Notes under the pieces: model-generated
What the model was told of the DNA's origin: nothing
What the model saw: only the letters and a program-made list of their open reading frames with translations
Databases searched by the model: none
Program-made: the position numbers and the translations under genes
Part shown: piece by piece, positions 50,192-59,221 of the stretch
Position numbering within the stretch: position 1 is the stretch's first letter
Layout of the letters: each line of letters opens with the position of its first letter
NCBI RefSeq assembly: GCF_903815225.1
Contig: NZ_LR813084.1
Span: 5,170,001-5,234,000, forward strand
DNA length: 64,000 nt
DNA from: Delftia tsuruhatensis
GTDB lineage: Bacteria; Pseudomonadota; Gammaproteobacteria; Burkholderiales; Burkholderiaceae_C
Direction of reading: 5' to 3'

Positions 50192-51736
50192 TCAGCGCCC
50201 CGTCGCGTACTGGTCGCGCAGCTCGCGCTTGAGCACCTTGCCGATGGCGCTGCGCGGCAGCTCGGCAATGAAGCGCAGGTCCGCCAGGCGCTGGGTCTTG
50301 CCAGCCTGCTGGTTGTACCAGCCCATGATCTCCTCGGGCAGGGCCGCCTGCCCCGTGCGCGACACCACGTAGGCCACGGGCGTCTCGCCCCATTGCTCGG
50401 AGGGCACGCCGACCACGGCCACGTCCTCCACGGCCGGGTGGGCGCGCAGCTGGGCTTCCAGGTCGCTGGGGTAGATGTTGAAGCCGCCGCTGATGATCAT
50501 GTCCTTGCGGCGGTCGAACAGGGTGAGGAAGCCGTCGGCATCGAACCGGCCCACGTCGCCCGTGCGGATGAAGCGCTTGCCCGTGGGGTCGAACCATTCG
50601 GCCTCGCGCGTCTTGGCGGGCTGGCCGTGGTAGCCGGTCATCATGCTGGCCGAGTGGCCCACGACCTCGCCATCCTGGCCGGGTCCGACCTCGCGGCCTT
50701 CCTCGTCGATGAGGCGGATGTCATGGCCTTCGGCGGGCTTGCCCACGGTGTGCAGCTTGTCAGGGTGCAGGTGGGCTTCGAGGATGCAGGTGCCGCCACC
50801 TTCGGTCATGCCGTAGAACTCGGTCAGGCTGCCGGGCCAGCGCGCCACCACGTCGGCCTTGAGCTCGGCACGGAACGGAGCGCTGGTGCAGAACTTGGCG
50901 CGGAAGCTGGACAAATCATGCTCGCCAAACTGCGGCAGCGCCATGATGCGCTGGTACTGCACGGGCACCAGCATGGTGTGGGTGACGCGGTGCTGCTGGG
51001 CCAGTTGCAGGTAGCGGGCCGCATCGAACTTTGGCATCAGCACCACGCAGCCGCCGCTGCCCAGCGTGGGGAAGAACACCACCAGCGTGGTGTTGGAATA
51101 CAGCGGCGTGGCCAGCAGCGTCGTGCCCTCGGGGCCGTAGCCATAGACGCTGCCCCGGTTGATGTGGGCCCAGCGCATGCCGTGCGACTGCACGATGCCC
51201 TTCGGAACCCCCGTGGTGCCCGAGGAATAGATGATGTTGAACGCCGCGGCCGGCTCCACGCTGACTGGGGCGGGCTGCGCGCCTTCGGGCGCCAGCCAGT
51301 CCTCGAAGGCGCCGCCCGGCGCCACGCCGTCCAGCGAGATGCATTGCAGGCCGGCGTCGGCGGGCACCAGGTCCTGGGCCGCCTTGTCCAGGAACAGGTG
51401 GCGCGCCTGGGCATCGCGCAGCATGGAGGCCAGGCTGTCGGCCGTGGACGATGGTGCCAGCGGCGCCACCACCACGCCCGCGCGCAGGGCGCCGAGGAAC
51501 AGCGCGGCATAGCGCACCGAGTTCAACGCGCAGATGGCGATCGCCTGGCCAGGCTGCACGCCGTCGCGCTGCAGCGCGGCGGCCACGCTGTCCATGAGGG
51601 CGTCAAGCTGCGCGTAGCTCAGCGTCTGCTGGTCGTCGCGCAGCGCGGCATGGCCGGGCTGCTGGCGCGCATGGGCGCGGATCAGCTCGGCCAGCGGGGT
51701 GAATGGCGCATCGGGCGAAGGCAGGGAGACAATCAT
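50192..51736 (-). CDS. AMP-forming acyl-CoA synthetase
   Basis: A 514-residue ANL-superfamily ligase that activates a carboxylic acid as acyl-AMP and then CoA thioester. The P-loop is IIYSSGTTGVPKGIVQS, the A5 motif is TEFYGMTEGGG, the hinge is FDRRKDMIISGGFNIYPSDL, and the catalytic lysine is in GKVLKRELRD. It probably performs the entry step for the beta-oxidation block, using an acid supplied through the neighbouring Bug receptor. Confidence 0.92.
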   Translation of the reverse strand: MIVSLPSPDAPFTPLAELIRAHARQQPGHAALRDDQQTLSYAQLDALMDSVAAALQRDGVQPGQAIAICALNSVRYAALFLGALRAGVVVAPLAPSSTADSLASMLRDAQARHLFLDKAAQDLVPADAGLQCISLDGVAPGGAFEDWLAPEGAQPAPVSVEPAAAFNIIYSSGTTGVPKGIVQSHGMRWAHINRGSVYGYGPEGTTLLATPLYSNTTLVVFFPTLGSGGCVVLMPKFDAARYLQLAQQHRVTHTMLVPVQYQRIMALPQFGEHDLSSFRAKFCTSAPFRAELKADVVARWPGSLTEFYGMTEGGGTCILEAHLHPDKLHTVGKPAEGHDIRLIDEEGREVGPGQDGEVVGHSASMMTGYHGQPAKTREAEWFDPTGKRFIRTGDVGRFDADGFLTLFDRRKDMIISGGFNIYPSDLEAQLRAHPAVEDVAVVGVPSEQWGETPVAYVVSRTGQAALPEEIMGWYNQQAGKTQRLADLRFIAELPRSAIGKVLKRELRDQYATGR

Positions 51737-51822
51737 GAGGGGCTCCGTTTCACGAATTCACGAATCTCAAGCGGACTGCGCCCGCGAGCCCCATGGCCCT
51801 GCGGGCGCATTGGAGGGCAGGC

Positions 51823-52809
51823 CTACTTGGCGGCCAGGCCCAGGCGGTCGATCAGGACCTTGTCCTTGGCAAAGGCGTCCTTGGCCCATTGCGCATAGTC
51901 GGCGCCCGAGCGGTACCAGGCGTCCTGGTTGAGCTGCTTGAGCACTTCGACGTGGCGCGGATCGTCCATGGCCTTCTTGAAGGCGTCGTGCAGCTTGCGC
52001 ACCACGGCCGGGTCCATGCCCTTGGGGCCCGCCAGGCCGTAGGGCGAGGTGGAGACCACGCCATAGCCCAGCTCCTTGGCCGTGGGCACTTCGGGCCAGC
52101 GCTGGGTGCGCTTTTCGCCGAAGGTCATGAGCAGGCGCATCTGGCCGCCGTCCACATAGGTGTCCCAGCCCGAGGCATCGCTTTGCGCGGCCACATGGCC
52201 GCCCAGCAGGGCCTGCTGCAGGTCGGCGTTGCCCTTGAAGGGCACGTGGTTGAGCGTGACCTTGGCGTTCTCGGCCAGTTCCTCCATCAGCAGGTGGGGC
52301 GAGGAGCCGATGCCGGTGGAGCCGTACTCGATCTTGCCGGGGCTCTTGCGCGCGGCGGCAATGTACTCGTTGAAGCTCTTGTAGGGCGAGTCCGAGCGCA
52401 CCGTGAAGCCGAAGGTATAGCCCGAGACGCCGATGATGTAGGTGAAGTCGGTGAGCGGGTTCCAGGCCGTCTTCTGCATGTGGGCCATGCGCAGCATGGA
52501 CATGGGGAACTGGGTGATGGTGTAGCCGTCGGGCCGGGCGGTGCGCGCCATGTTGCCCGGACCCAGCGTGCCGCCCGCGCCGGGCTTGTTCTCCACGATG
52601 ATGGGCTGGCCCAGCTGCTTGCCCGCGATGTCGGCCAGGGTGCGCATGTGGCGGTCGGTGGAGCCGCCTGCGGGGAAGGGCACGATCAGCGTGATCGGCC
52701 GCGTGGGAAAGTCGGTGGCCTGGGCCCAGGCGGGCGCGCTGGCGCCGGTGGCGGCCACAAAGGCTGCAGCCGCGAGCGCGAAGCCGCGGCGGCCAATGGA
52801 AATCTGCAT
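51823..52809 (-). CDS. Bug-family periplasmic solute receptor
   Basis: A 328-residue receptor starting MQISIGRRGFALAAAAFVAA; AGGAGACAGAC directly upstream favours this ATG over one five codons earlier. The signal ends ASAPAWAQA. Mature motifs are PTRPITLIVPFPAGGSTDRH, IVENKPGAGGTLGPGNMART and EYGSTGIGSSPHLL. It is upstream of the acyl-CoA ligase gene and so the likely receptor for the acid activated there. Confidence 0.92.
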   Translation of the reverse strand: MQISIGRRGFALAAAAFVAATGASAPAWAQATDFPTRPITLIVPFPAGGSTDRHMRTLADIAGKQLGQPIIVENKPGAGGTLGPGNMARTARPDGYTITQFPMSMLRMAHMQKTAWNPLTDFTYIIGVSGYTFGFTVRSDSPYKSFNEYIAAARKSPGKIEYGSTGIGSSPHLLMEELAENAKVTLNHVPFKGNADLQQALLGGHVAAQSDASGWDTYVDGGQMRLLMTFGEKRTQRWPEVPTAKELGYGVVSTSPYGLAGPKGMDPAVVRKLHDAFKKAMDDPRHVEVLKQLNQDAWYRSGADYAQWAKDAFAKDKVLIDRLGLAAK

Positions 52810-52934
52810 GTCTGTCTCCTGCATCTCTGAACCAGGTGAGGCCGGGGCACATGCCTTGTGTGCCGCTCTGGCCAGGGCCCGGATGCTTCACCCGGGCCCG
52901 TTGGCACCGCCTCCCGGTGCGGTGTCTTGCGTTC

Positions 52935-53867
52935 TTACAGCGACTGCACCAGCTCGGGCACGGCCTGGAACAGGTCGGCTTCCAGGCCGTAGTCGGCCAC
53001 CGAGAAGATCGGCGCCTCGGGGTCCTTGTTGATCGCCACGATCACCTTGGAGTCCTTCATGCCGGCCAAGTGCTGGATGGCGCCGGAGATGCCGGCCGCG
53101 ATGTACAGCTGGGGCGCGACGATCTTGCCGGTCTGGCCCACCTGCAGGTCGTTGGGCGCATAGCCCGCGTCCACCGCCGCGCGGCTGGCGCCGATGGCGG
53201 CGCCCAGCTTGTCGGCCAACGGGGTCATGACCTCGTTGAACTTCTCGCTGCTGCCCAGCGCGCGGCCACCGGAGACGATGATCCTGGCCGCCGTCAGTTC
53301 GGGGCGGTCGTTCTTGGTCACCTCGCGGCCCACGAAGCTGCTCTTGCCGTTGTCGCCGGCCGCTGCCAGCTGCTCGACCTGGGCGCTGCCGCCGGTGGCT
53401 GCGGCTGCATCAAAGCCCGTGCCGCGCACGGTGATCACCTTGATCTTGTCGCCGCTTTGCACCGTGGCAATCGCGTTGCCCGCGTAGATGGGGCGCTCGA
53501 AAGTGTCGGCACTGGCCACCTTGGTGATGTCGCTGATCTGGGCCACATCGAGCTTGGCCGCCACGCGCGGCGCGGCGTTCTTGCCGCTGGCCGTGGCGGG
53601 GAACAGGATATGGCTGTAGTTGCCGGCAATGGCCAGCACTTGCGCTGCCAGGTTCTCGGCCAGGCCGTCCTTGAGGCTTGCGCCATCGGCATGGATGACC
53701 TTGGACACGCCAGCGATCTGGGCCGCAGCCTGCGCGGCGGCGCCGGCATTCTCGCCAGCGACCAGCACGTGCACGTCGCCGCCGCAGGCAAGCGCCGCCG
53801 TGACGGTGTTCAGCGTGGCGCTCTTGATCGAAGCGTTGTCGTGTTCTGCAATAACCAGTGCAGTCAT
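52935..53867 (-). CDS. etfA: Electron transfer flavoprotein subunit alpha
   Basis: EtfA binds FAD and, with EtfB, carries electrons from acyl-CoA dehydrogenases to ETF:ubiquinone oxidoreductase. The 310-residue protein has the N-terminal ETF domain (MTALVIAEHDNASIKSATLN) and the C-terminal FAD-binding region (RIIVSGGRALGSSEKF, PQLYIAAGISGAIQHLAGMK, AINKDPEAPIFSVADYG). It follows etfB and precedes a Bug gene. Two acyl-CoA dehydrogenase genes in the same block are obvious electron donors. Confidence 0.95.
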   Translation of the reverse strand: MTALVIAEHDNASIKSATLNTVTAALACGGDVHVLVAGENAGAAAQAAAQIAGVSKVIHADGASLKDGLAENLAAQVLAIAGNYSHILFPATASGKNAAPRVAAKLDVAQISDITKVASADTFERPIYAGNAIATVQSGDKIKVITVRGTGFDAAAATGGSAQVEQLAAAGDNGKSSFVGREVTKNDRPELTAARIIVSGGRALGSSEKFNEVMTPLADKLGAAIGASRAAVDAGYAPNDLQVGQTGKIVAPQLYIAAGISGAIQHLAGMKDSKVIVAINKDPEAPIFSVADYGLEADLFQAVPELVQSL

Positions 53868-53980
53868 GGAATTCCTTTCAGTTCAATGCTTGAGCGGCGC
53901 CGGGCCGCCCCAAGCCGCGAGGGCCCCCTTGGGGGGCAGCGGACCTTGCGCATGCAAGGGGAGCGTGGGGGCCTGTTGCT

Positions 53981-54730
53981 TTAGATCACTTTGGCTTCGT
54001 TCTTGAGCTTGGACACCAGCGTGGCAACGTCCGGCACCTTGACGCCAGCGCCGCGCTTGGCGGGCTCGGCCACCTTGAGCGTCTTCAGGCGCGGGGCCAC
54101 GTCGACGCCCAGCTCTTCAGGCTTGACCGTGTCCAGCTGCTTTTTCTTGGCCTTCATGATGTTGGGCAGCGTGACATAGCGCGGCTCGTTCAGGCGCAGG
54201 TCGGTGGTGATGACGGCCGGCAGGCTCAGGGCCAGGGTTTCCAGGCCGCCGTCGACTTCGCGCGTCACATTCACCTTGTCACCGGCCACTTCGACCTTGG
54301 AGGCGAAGGTAGCCTGGGGCAGGTCGGCCAGGGCCGCCAGCATCTGGCCGGTCTGGTTGGCGTCGTCGTCGATGGCCTGCTTGCCCAGGATGATGAGGCC
54401 GGGCTGCTCCTTGTCCACCAGGGCCTTGAGCAGCTTGGCCACGGCCAGGGGCTGCAGCTCCTCGGTGGTCTCCACCAGGATGCCGCGGTCGGCACCGATG
54501 GCCATGGCCGTGCGCAGGGTTTCCTGGCACTGGGCCACGCCGCAGGAGACGGCGATGACTTCGGTGGCCACGCCCTTTTCCTTCAGGCGCACGGCTTCCT
54601 CGACGGCGATTTCGTCGAAGGGGTTCATGCTCATCTTGACGTTGGCGATGTCCACGCCCGTGCCGTCCGACTTCACGCGGACCTTCACGTTGTAGTCCAC
54701 GACACGTTTGACGGGTACAAGGATTTTCAT
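53981..54730 (-). CDS. etfB: Electron transfer flavoprotein subunit beta
   Basis: The 249-residue partner of EtfA, binding AMP. It begins MKILVPVKRVVDYNVKVRVK and shows MNPFDEIAVEEAVRLKEKG, the conserved GKQAIDDDANQTGQMLAALA loop and a C-terminal arm that wraps EtfA. The order etfB-etfA with a 113-bp gap is usual. Confidence 0.96.
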   Translation of the reverse strand: MKILVPVKRVVDYNVKVRVKSDGTGVDIANVKMSMNPFDEIAVEEAVRLKEKGVATEVIAVSCGVAQCQETLRTAMAIGADRGILVETTEELQPLAVAKLLKALVDKEQPGLIILGKQAIDDDANQTGQMLAALADLPQATFASKVEVAGDKVNVTREVDGGLETLALSLPAVITTDLRLNEPRYVTLPNIMKAKKKQLDTVKPEELGVDVAPRLKTLKVAEPAKRGAGVKVPDVATLVSKLKNEAKVI

Positions 54731-54765
54731 GAGAAAGCTCTTTTCTGGTTTTGAAAGGTTCAGGG

Positions 54766-55740
54766 TCAGCGGGCCAGACCGGCCAACCGCTCGTTGATCA
54801 GTGCATGGGCCTGGGCCATGATGCCGTCGATCAGTTGCTGCACCGTGGGCACGTCGTGGATCAGGCCGGCCACCATGCCGCAGGACCAGACGCCCGCGTC
54901 CATGTCGCCGTCATGCATGATGCGCGGATAGACGCCGGCCACTTCGGGCGCGATGTCGGCGAAGGTGATGGCCGAGCCCAGCTCGCGCTCCTTTTGCAGC
55001 AGGCGTTCGGTGGCCGGGTTGGTCAGCACGCGCTCGGTGTTGCGCAGCGGGCGCATGACCAGGCGCGTGTCCAGCTCGCTGGCCGCGACGATGGCCTGCT
55101 TGACGTTGTCGTGCACGGGCGCTTCCTGGGTGGCAATGAAGCGCGTGCCCATGTTGATGCCCTCGGCGCCCAGCGCCAGCGCAGCCACCAGCGAGCGGCC
55201 GTCGGCCATGCCGCCCGAGGCGACAAAGGGAATCTTCAGTTCTTCGGCCGCGCGCGGCAGCAGGATGAAGTTGGGGATGTCGTCCTCGCCCGGATGGCCG
55301 CCGCATTCGAAGCCGTCCACGCTGATGGCGTCGCAGCCGATGGCCTCGGCCTTGAGCGCGTGGCGCACCGAGGTGCACTTGTGGATGACCTTGATGCCGG
55401 CCTCCTTGAGCGCGGGCAGCCATTTCTGCGGGTTGTTGCCTGCCGTCTCCACGACCTTGACGCCGCCTTCGATGATGGCCTTGACGTAGCCCGGATAGTC
55501 GGGCGGGTTGACCGAGGGCAGGAAGGTCAGGTTGACGCCGAAGGGCTTGTCCGTCATCTCGCGGCAGCGCGCGATCTCGCGCGCCAGCAGCTCGGGCGTG
55601 CGCTGGGTCAGGCCCGTGATGATGCCGAGGCCGCCCGCGTTGGAGACGGCGGAGGCCAGCTCGGCCAGGCCCACATGGTGCATGCCCCCCTGGATGATGG
55701 GGTGCTCGATGCCGAAGAGTTCGGTGATGCGTGTCTTCAT
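54766..55740 (-). CDS. Nitronate monooxygenase/2-nitropropane dioxygenase-like flavoprotein
   Basis: A 324-residue FMN-dependent TIM-barrel protein. Visible family parts are FGIEHPIIQGGMHHVGLAEL, ASAVSNAGGLGIITG, GVNLTFLPSVNPPDY, DGFECGGHPGEDDI and FVASGGMADGRSLVAALALG with MGTRFIATQEA. Members oxidise nitronates, but many close relatives in beta-oxidation clusters act as enoyl-reductase-like enzymes with unknown substrates. Its place between etfB and Bug/CoA-transferase genes supports a redox step in acyl-CoA catabolism rather than nitronate detoxification. Confidence 0.85.
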   Translation of the reverse strand: MKTRITELFGIEHPIIQGGMHHVGLAELASAVSNAGGLGIITGLTQRTPELLAREIARCREMTDKPFGVNLTFLPSVNPPDYPGYVKAIIEGGVKVVETAGNNPQKWLPALKEAGIKVIHKCTSVRHALKAEAIGCDAISVDGFECGGHPGEDDIPNFILLPRAAEELKIPFVASGGMADGRSLVAALALGAEGINMGTRFIATQEAPVHDNVKQAIVAASELDTRLVMRPLRNTERVLTNPATERLLQKERELGSAITFADIAPEVAGVYPRIMHDGDMDAGVWSCGMVAGLIHDVPTVQQLIDGIMAQAHALINERLAGLAR

Positions 55741-55747
55741 GTCCGTG

Positions 55748-56761
55748 TCACTCCACTGCGATGCCCTTGTCGCGGATCAGCTGGCCCCAGCGGGTGTAGT
55801 CCTGCTGGATGCGCTGGCCCAGCTGGGCGGGGTTCTGGAAGGCGGCGATGGCGCCGGCGTTGAGCAGCTTGCTCTGGATGTCCTTGTCGGCCAGGATCTG
55901 CTGGACCTCGCTGGCGATGCGGTCGACCACGGCCTTGGGCGTGCCCTTGGGCGCGAGCAGGCCGCCCCAGGAGACGGCGTCATAGCCCTTGATGCCCTGC
56001 TCGGCGATCGTCTTCGTGTCGGGCAGCATGCTCACGCGCTGGGGCGATCCCACGGCGATGGCGCGCAGCTTGCCGGCCTGGATGTGGGGCAGCGCGGCCA
56101 CGAGGTCGGCATACATGATGGGCACCTGGCCGCCGATGGTGTCGGTGATGGCGGGCACGCCGCCCTTGTAGGGCACGTGCTGCATGTCGAAGCCGGCCAT
56201 CTGCTTGAGCAGCTCCATGCTCAGGTGGCCGAAGCTGCCGGCGCCCGAGCTGGTGTAGTTCAGCGCGGTCTTCTGGGCCTTGGCATGGGCGATCAGGCTC
56301 TTGAGGTCGGTGACGTCGGGCAGCAGCGTGGGATTGACCACGATGACGATGGGCAGGTCATAGACCGTGGCCACGGGCGTGAAGTCCTTGACGGTGTCGT
56401 AGCCGGCCTTCTTGTACAGGTGCGGCGCCAGCAGCGTGGGCGTGGCCAGCATCATCAGCGTATAGCCGTCGGCCGGGCTCTTGGCGACCTGCACGGCCGC
56501 GATGGAGCCGGAGGCGCCGGGGCGGTTTTCCACCACCACGGTCTGCTTGAGGCGCTCGCCCAGCTTCTGGCCCACGATGCGCGATGCCGTATCGGTGGGT
56601 CCGCCCGCCGGGAAGGGCACGACCAGCCGCAGCATCTTGCTGGGCCAGTCGGTCTCGGCCAGCGCGCCGCCGGCCATTCCGGCCAGCAGCGGCGCGGCGG
56701 CCAGTGCCAGAACGCTGCGCCGCGTGGGGCGTGCCGGGGATGCGGGATTGCGCGTGTACAT
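55748..56761 (-). CDS. Bug-family periplasmic solute receptor
   Basis: A 337-residue receptor. The ATG at 56761 (MYTRNPASPARPTRRSVLAL) follows AGGAGACTTC; a longer frame is open but lacks a ribosome site. PTRRSVLALAAAPLLAG is a Tat-like signal. Mature motifs are PSKMLRLVVPFPAGGPTDTA and VVENRPGASGSIAAVQVAK. It is next to a second Bug gene (65 bp), a tandem pair suggesting duplication or two ligands. Confidence 0.9.
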   Translation of the reverse strand: MYTRNPASPARPTRRSVLALAAAPLLAGMAGGALAETDWPSKMLRLVVPFPAGGPTDTASRIVGQKLGERLKQTVVVENRPGASGSIAAVQVAKSPADGYTLMMLATPTLLAPHLYKKAGYDTVKDFTPVATVYDLPIVIVVNPTLLPDVTDLKSLIAHAKAQKTALNYTSSGAGSFGHLSMELLKQMAGFDMQHVPYKGGVPAITDTIGGQVPIMYADLVAALPHIQAGKLRAIAVGSPQRVSMLPDTKTIAEQGIKGYDAVSWGGLLAPKGTPKAVVDRIASEVQQILADKDIQSKLLNAGAIAAFQNPAQLGQRIQQDYTRWGQLIRDKGIAVE

Positions 56762-56826
56762 GAAGTCTCCTCTCATAGCTGTCTCAGCAGTCGTCGGTGG
56801 CGGCCCGCTGCTGCGGGCCGGAAAAA

Positions 56827-57846
56827 TCAATCAAGCTTCGCGCCAGCCTCTTCGACCAAGGCCTTCCAGATGGGCATGTCGCGCTGGTAGTTCTCCCGGA
56901 AGGCCTGGGGGCTGTTCATCATGGGCATGAAGCCCGCGCCCGAGATGCGCTCCAGCACCTTGGGGTCCTTGATGATTTCGCGCAGGTGGCCGTAAAGCGC
57001 GTCCACGATCTCCTTGGGCGTGCCGGCCGGCGCGCCCATGGCCACCCAGCCGTAGATCGAATAGGCGTCGTCGGTCACGCCCTGCTCGAAGATGGTCGGC
57101 ACCTTGGGCAGGATTTCCATGCGCTCCTTGCCGGTGACGCCGATGGCCTTGAGCTTGCCCGAGTCGATGAAGGGCTTGGTGTTGAGCGCGCTGGAAAAGC
57201 ACATCTGCAACTGGCCGCCGATCAGCTCCTGGATCATGGGCGCCTCGCCCTTGTAGGCGGCATGGGTCATGTCGGCGTCCATGGTCTTGCTCATGTAGGC
57301 ACCGGCCAGGTGGGCATACGAGCCCACGCCCCAGGAGCCGTACGAGAGCTTGCCCTTGTTCGCCTTCACGTAGGCCAGCAGCTCCTTCATGTTGCTGGCC
57401 GGCACCGAGGGGTGGACCACCAGGGTGACGGGCGCCGCCGCGACCTGGGTGATCAGGGCGATGTCCTTTTGCGGGTTGTAGGGCAGCTTGGTGTAGAGGA
57501 ACTGGTTGATCAGCATGGAGGTGCTGAGCGACAGCAGCAGCGTGTGTCCATCGGGCGCGGCCTTGGCCACGGTATCGGTGCCCAGGATGCCGGCCGCGCC
57601 GGCGCGGTTGTCCACCACCACGGGCTGGCCTACGCGCCTGGCCAGCACTTCGCCGATGGTGCGCGCCATGATGTCGGTGGCGCCGCCCGCGTTGAAGGGC
57701 ACGACCACGCGGATGGGCTTGGTGGGCCATGCGGCCGGCTTGGCGGCCTGTGCGAGGGCGCTGGTGGCGCCCGTGGCCAGCAGGCTGGTGCCGCCGATGG
57801 CGGCCAGCCCTTGAAGAAGGTCGCGGCGTGTGACTGGGGTGCTCAT
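56827..57846 (-). CDS. Bug-family periplasmic solute receptor with Tat-like signal
   Basis: A 339-residue receptor starting MSTPVTRRDLLQGLAAIGGT, a twin-arginine-type signal (TRRDLL) ending TSALAQA. Mature motifs are PTKPIRVVVPFNAGGATDIM, VVVDNRAGAAGILGTDTVAK and LSYGSWGVGSYAHLAGAYM. It is first of the tandem Bug pair and is downstream of the CoA-transferase gene. Confidence 0.92.
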   Translation of the reverse strand: MSTPVTRRDLLQGLAAIGGTSLLATGATSALAQAAKPAAWPTKPIRVVVPFNAGGATDIMARTIGEVLARRVGQPVVVDNRAGAAGILGTDTVAKAAPDGHTLLLSLSTSMLINQFLYTKLPYNPQKDIALITQVAAAPVTLVVHPSVPASNMKELLAYVKANKGKLSYGSWGVGSYAHLAGAYMSKTMDADMTHAAYKGEAPMIQELIGGQLQMCFSSALNTKPFIDSGKLKAIGVTGKERMEILPKVPTIFEQGVTDDAYSIYGWVAMGAPAGTPKEIVDALYGHLREIIKDPKVLERISGAGFMPMMNSPQAFRENYQRDMPIWKALVEEAGAKLD

Positions 57847-57927
57847 GGCTTGTCTCCTGTGAAGTCGCTGTGTGTATTCGCCGTCTTGCGCGGCTTTTTC
57901 TGGGGGTCCGGGGGCAAACCGGGGAAA

Positions 57928-59181
57928 TCAGTTCGAGGAAGGCTCCTGGGGCAAGGTCAGGACACCCTTGGCTTGCAGCGCCTGCAATGCCGCATCGTCC
58001 AGCGCCAGCAGCCGGTGCAGCACCTCGCGCGTGCCCTCGCCCAGCGTGGGCGGTGCATGGCGGATGGGCAGGCGCTGGCCGTCCAGGCGGTAGGGCGGCG
58101 CGAACACGGGCGTGGTGCCGACCACGGGGTGGGGCATGTCCTGCAGCAGGCCGCCACGGCGCGTGCGCTCGCTGGTCAGGGCCTCGTGCAGGCCGGCCAC
58201 GCGGCCGCAGGGGATGCCGGCGGCCGTCAGGCGCTCCAGCAGCAGATCGCGCGGGAAGGAGCGAATCAGTTCCTTGAGCATGGGGCCCAGCTCCAGGCGG
58301 TTCCTGGCGCGGTTGACGTTGGTGGAGAAACGCTCGTCCTCGACGATGTCGGGGCGCATCACCACCTGGCGGCAGAACTTGTCGAACTGGGCGTTGTTGC
58401 CCACGGCGATGATCAGCGGGCCGTCGGCGGCCTCGTACATGCCGTAGGGAACGATGGAGGGGTGGGCATTGCCGTAGCGCTCGGGGTCGTGGCCCAGCTG
58501 CATGGCGTCCAGGCCGTAGTAGCCGGTGATCATGATGCCGCTGTCGTACAGCGCCATCTCGATGAGGCGGCCCTTGCCCGTGCGCTCGCGGCGGAACAGC
58601 GCGGCCAGGATGGCCTGGGCCGCGTACATGCCGGTCATGAGATCGACCACGGCCACGCCGAACTTGAGCGGCGGCGTGCCGGCCTCGCCGTTGAGCGCCA
58701 TGAGGCCGGCCTCGCCCTGGATGACCAGGTCGTAGCCGGGGCGCCTGGCCTCGGGGCCGCTGCTGTCGTAGCCGGCCACGGCGCAGTAGATGATGCCGGG
58801 CTTGATGGCCTTGAGCTGTTCGTAGCCCAGGCCCAGCTTCTCGGCGCCGCCGGTCTTGAAATTGTGGATGACCACGTCGAACTGGGGCAGCAGGTCGTGG
58901 ACGATCTTCACGCCCTCGGGGGTCTGCAGGTCCAGCGTGATGGACCGCTTGTTGCGGTTCATGCTGTTGTAGTAGGTGGTCTCGGTCTTGCCGATGCGCA
59001 AGCCCCAGTCGCGCGTGTCGTCGCCGCGGCCCGGGTGCTCGACCTTGACCACCTCGGCGCCGAAGTCGGCCAGCACCATGCCGCACAGCGGCCCCGCGAA
59101 CACGCGCGACAGATCGAGCACGCGCACGCCCTCCAGCGGGAAGTCGATGTCCTGGTTCTGATCGTTGTGGCTGTCGGCCAT
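57928..59181 (-). CDS. Class III CoA-transferase (CaiB/BaiF family)
   Basis: A 417-residue enzyme that moves CoA between carboxylic acids. The start at 59181 (MADSHNDQNQDIDFPLEGVR) follows AAGGAGACAAGGCAC. Family regions are LDLSRVFAGPLCGMVLADFG AEVVKVEHPGRGDDTR, the RPGYDLVIQGEAGLMALNGE loop with the catalytic Asp, and VVDLMTGMYAAQAILAALF. It offers a second, ATP-independent route for making the CoA ester used by the beta-oxidation genes just upstream. Confidence 0.92.
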   Translation of the reverse strand: MADSHNDQNQDIDFPLEGVRVLDLSRVFAGPLCGMVLADFGAEVVKVEHPGRGDDTRDWGLRIGKTETTYYNSMNRNKRSITLDLQTPEGVKIVHDLLPQFDVVIHNFKTGGAEKLGLGYEQLKAIKPGIIYCAVAGYDSSGPEARRPGYDLVIQGEAGLMALNGEAGTPPLKFGVAVVDLMTGMYAAQAILAALFRRERTGKGRLIEMALYDSGIMITGYYGLDAMQLGHDPERYGNAHPSIVPYGMYEAADGPLIIAVGNNAQFDKFCRQVVMRPDIVEDERFSTNVNRARNRLELGPMLKELIRSFPRDLLLERLTAAGIPCGRVAGLHEALTSERTRRGGLLQDMPHPVVGTTPVFAPPYRLDGQRLPIRHAPPTLGEGTREVLHRLLALDDAALQALQAKGVLTLPQEPSSN

Positions 59182-59221
59182 GTGCCTTGTCTCCTTGGAA
59201 AGTCTTGTTTCTATCGAGCGG

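Noticed and set aside
52890..52935. CACCGC...GCGGTG hairpin between a Bug gene and etfA
   Set aside because: The stem is only 6 bp with no T-run, too weak to call a terminator.
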